The position numbers and the translations under genes are program-made. A stretch of DNA of 64,000 bases from Naasia lichenicola (GTDB taxonomy: Bacteria; Actinomycetota; Actinomycetes; Actinomycetales; Microbacteriaceae). Below the pieces are notes generated by a model. The model was not told where the DNA came from. It did no database searches and saw only the letters and a program-made list of their open reading frames with translations. Where the stretch lies: assembly GCF_004801885.1 (NCBI RefSeq), contig NZ_SSSM01000001.1, positions 310,001-374,000 on the forward strand, written 5' to 3'. Shown in pieces: positions 62,626 through 64,000 of the stretch (positions within the stretch are counted from its first letter, which is position 1; the number at the start of each line of letters is the position of its first letter).

Positions 62626-62954
62626 TGGTCGTCTCGCTCACTCCCGAGCGCTGGGACGAGATCTCCGAGGCGCTGAAGGACGTCGTCGACCCCGAGCTCG
62701 GCGTGAACGTCGTCGATCTCGGATTGATCTACGACCTCAACTGGGACGAGGAGAACGACGCACTCGTCATCTCGATGACGCTGACCTCGGCGGGCTGCCC
62801 GCTGACGGACGTCATCGAGGAGGAGACCGCCGAGGCGCTCGACGGGCACGCCGATCGCTTCCGGATCAACTGGGTCTGGATGCCGCCGTGGAGCCCCGAG
62901 AAGATCACCGACGACGGCCGCGAGATGATGCGCGCGATTGGCTTCTCGATGTAG
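62625..62954 (+). CDS. sufT: MIP18/DUF59 Fe-S assembly protein (SufT-like)
   Basis: A 109-residue DUF59 protein involved in Fe-S cluster maturation. The core reads DVVDPELGVNVVDLGLIYDL and the conserved cysteine is in TSAGCPLTDVIEE. The gene is coupled to sufC. Its last codons and stop form one arm of a 16-bp perfect stem. sufS and sufU, which normally lie between sufC and this gene, are missing here. Confidence 0.93.
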
Positions 62955-62976
62955 CGCTCCGCGCTACATCGAGAAG
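62942..62976. terminator. 16-bp perfect stem spanning the sufT stop codon
   Basis: CTTCTCGATGTAGCGC (62942-62957) and GCGCTACATCGAGAAG (62961-62976) are exact complements around TCC. The TAG stop lies inside the left arm, so the hairpin includes coding sequence. Probably the suf operon terminator; the trailing AAGCCC is not T-rich. Confidence 0.75.
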
Positions 62977-62983
62977 AAGCCCG

Positions 62984-63031
62984 TTGGCTGAGTATGCACG
63001 CGCGCCAGCGCGGGCTTATCGAAGCCGGTTG
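62984..63031. repeat. GGCTGAGTA...TATCGAAGCCGG repeat
   Basis: TTGGCTGAGTA (62984-62994), a GC-rich inverted core, then TATCGAAGCCGGTTG. It resembles the GGTTGAGTA-GC core-TATCGAAACC intergenic repeat that I recall as widespread in Microbacteriaceae genomes. Only this copy is in the window. Confidence 0.5.
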
Positions 63032-63043
63032 CGCAGAGCACCA

Positions 63044-63106
63044 CGCTGAAAAGCCGAAAAGTGCCGTTATGACTCGCTCATAACGGCACTTTTCGGCTTC
63101 TCAGCG
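63044..63106. repeat. Long inverted repeat between sufT and bioY
   Basis: A 22-bp perfect stem (63051-63072 with 63078-63099, AAGCCGAAAAGTGCCGTTAT...) around CTCGC, extended by six more pairs (CGCTGA/TCAGCG) after one mismatch. It lies between convergent sufT and bioY and ends 8 nt from the bioY stop. Similar in size and position to 23676-23734. Confidence 0.85.
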
Positions 63107-63113
63107 AACCGAC

Positions 63114-63725
63114 TCAGCTCCGACGCCCGCGATCCGCCGCGAACCAGCCCGCACGGATGACTCCGGCGGCGACAACGGCCTTGATCACGCCGCCGATGAT
63201 GAACGGGTAGAGGCCAGCGACGAGGGTCTGCTCGATCGTCAGGCCTAGGGTGAAGCCGAGCCAGGGCAGACCGACCGCGAATACGGCCGCCGATCCGGCG
63301 AAGTAGCTCACGAGCCCGCCGGCGAACGACTTCGCCCAGCGGCGCTCGGCGAGATAGCCGGTGAGCGCGGCGGCGAGGACGAAGCCGACGATGTATCCGC
63401 CCGTCGCTCCGAACAGGACTCCGACGCCGTGGCTCGCGTCGCTGAAGACGGGAAGTCCGAGCGCTCCGACGAGAGCGTAGACGCCCATGGAGATCGCTCC
63501 CCGCGCGGCGCCGAGGGATCCGCCGACGAGCAGCACGGCGAGCGTCTGTCCGGTGATCGGAACGGGCCAGAGCGGGATGGCGACCTGTGCGAGCACCGCG
63601 GTCAGCGCCGCACCGAGCAGCACGAGCACGGCGTCCGTCGCGAGGGTCCGGGGGATCACCCGATCGGCGAGCACCGTGCGGCGGATGGCGACCGATCCGG
63701 CGGGAGTTGCGGGAGTGCGGGTCAT
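63114..63725 (-). CDS. bioY: Biotin transporter BioY
   Basis: Substrate-binding membrane subunit of a biotin uptake (ECF-type) system. The 203-residue protein has about six membrane helices, with VPITGQTLAVLLVGGSLGAARG near 54 and GATGGYIVGFVLAAAL near 107, both BioY hallmarks. No ATPase (bioM) or transmembrane (bioN) gene is adjacent on its strand, so it either works alone or uses components encoded elsewhere. ATG 63725 is preceded by GAGGAG. Confidence 0.92.
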   Translation of the reverse strand: MTRTPATPAGSVAIRRTVLADRVIPRTLATDAVLVLLGAALTAVLAQVAIPLWPVPITGQTLAVLLVGGSLGAARGAISMGVYALVGALGLPVFSDASHGVGVLFGATGGYIVGFVLAAALTGYLAERRWAKSFAGGLVSYFAGSAAVFAVGLPWLGFTLGLTIEQTLVAGLYPFIIGGVIKAVVAAGVIRAGWFAADRGRRS

Positions 63726-63837
63726 CGGGCTCCTCGGGAGTGCGAGTTCAACGCCTCGTCCACGGCCTCTGACCCGCGTGCGGACAGCGCCCGAGGAAGA
63801 TCGGAACGGTGCGACGGCCGGTCGGCCGCCGTGAATT

Positions 63838-63843
63838 TATACT
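63838..63843 (+). promoter_or_regulatory. Promoter of the ABC-F gene, -10 box
   Basis: TATACT lies in an unusually AT-rich patch (GAATTTATACTAG) within the 221-nt bioY/ABC-F divergent region; the same patch read backwards (TATAAAT) could serve bioY. A ~100-nt leader would precede the ABC-F start. Confidence 0.4.
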
Positions 63844-63946
63844 AGAGGGCCCGCCGATTCCGGCCAGGCTCTCAGCGACACTGTTCGTCGCACCCCGGAG
63901 GGGCGCGCAGAGCGTCGGCCTCCGCACGAAGAAATGGACTACGCCT

Positions 63947-64000
63947 GTGCTCGCCGTGCACGACCTCGAGATCCGGATCGGAGCGCGCGTCCTCATGGAG
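63947..64000 (+). CDS. ABC-F ATPase, first 18 codons
   Basis: GTG 63947 opens a frame reading MLAVHDLEIRIGARVLME to the window edge. This matches the N-terminus of actinobacterial ABC-F proteins, ribosome-associated ATPases with two ABC domains. The Walker motifs lie outside the window. An ABC-F gene after suf is common in actinobacteria. Confidence 0.65.
   Translation, partial: MLAVHDLEIRIGARVLME

Overview
The window is high-GC DNA, densely packed with core housekeeping genes, from an actinobacterium, most likely of the family Microbacteriaceae. The evidence is: RbpA, WhiA and an ANTAR response regulator of the PdtaR type; a four-S1-domain RpsA; the order trpE–Trp-associated membrane protein–HGxxPAAW protein–trpC–trpB–trpA–lgt; the block polA…rpsA–coaE…uvrB–uvrA–uvrC–rapZ–whiA; the pentose-phosphate set tkt–tal–zwf–opcA–pgl; many GTG/TTG starts; and apparently leaderless transcripts. 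The order resembles that of Mycobacterium, recalled from memory and not computed. No phage, transposase, CRISPR array or defence locus is visible. The genus cannot be fixed from sequence alone.

Layout. 1–3.6 kb: 3' end of a PriA-like protein, fmt, rsmB, rpe. 3.7–6.1 kb: hisE–hisG–hisF–hisI. 6.2–12.8 kb: trpE, a Trp-associated membrane protein, a small HGxxPAAW membrane protein, trpC, trpB, trpA, lgt, mostly with 4-nt stop/start overlaps. 13.1–21.6 kb: glutamate synthase gltB–gltD, pyruvate kinase, an alpha/beta hydrolase. 21.7–24.2 kb: a small TfoX-like protein, tRNA-Leu(CAA), pdtaR-like regulator, an SDR, a hotdog thioesterase. 24.3–32.8 kb: polA, a PTS EIIA-like protein, a DUF885 protein, rpsA, coaE, an EamA exporter. 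32.8–34.4 kb: the only accessory-looking locus, two lipoprotein genes plus an ORF that may be the frameshifted end of the second. 34.6–41.7 kb: uvrB, uvrA, uvrC. 41.8–44.8 kb: rapZ, whiA, sodA. 45.0–49.0 kb: gap–pgk–tpiA, secG, rbpA. 49.2–56.0 kb (minus strand): tkt, tal, zwf, opcA, pgl. 56.2–58.3 kb: heme O and heme A synthases. 58.7–63.0 kb: sufB–sufD–Rieske ferredoxin–sufC–sufT. 63.1–64 kb: bioY and the first codons of an ABC-F protein.

How it works together: central carbon flux (lower glycolysis plus the pentose phosphate pathway, which supplies ribose-5-P, erythrose-4-P and NADPH) feeds the his, trp and glutamate operons, while the uvr genes and polA form a dispersed excision-repair set. 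polA, uvrB and uvrA share an almost identical promoter, 9-mer GTGTCGGA(G/C)–N8–TAG(A/G)CT, which matches the mycobacterial RecA-independent (PafBC) DNA-damage promoter. No other start region I examined has it.

Beyond genes, the window carries at least two families of dispersed intergenic structured repeats: a ~50-nt GCCCAGTTCTGCCGC palindrome in four copies, and a ~105–123-nt modular hairpin element in two copies. There are also several long perfect inverted repeats at gene ends, a 20-bp perfect palindrome over the secG promoter, a cysteine-rich upstream ORF in the rpsA leader, and many TAnnnT boxes placed 6–8 nt before start codons.
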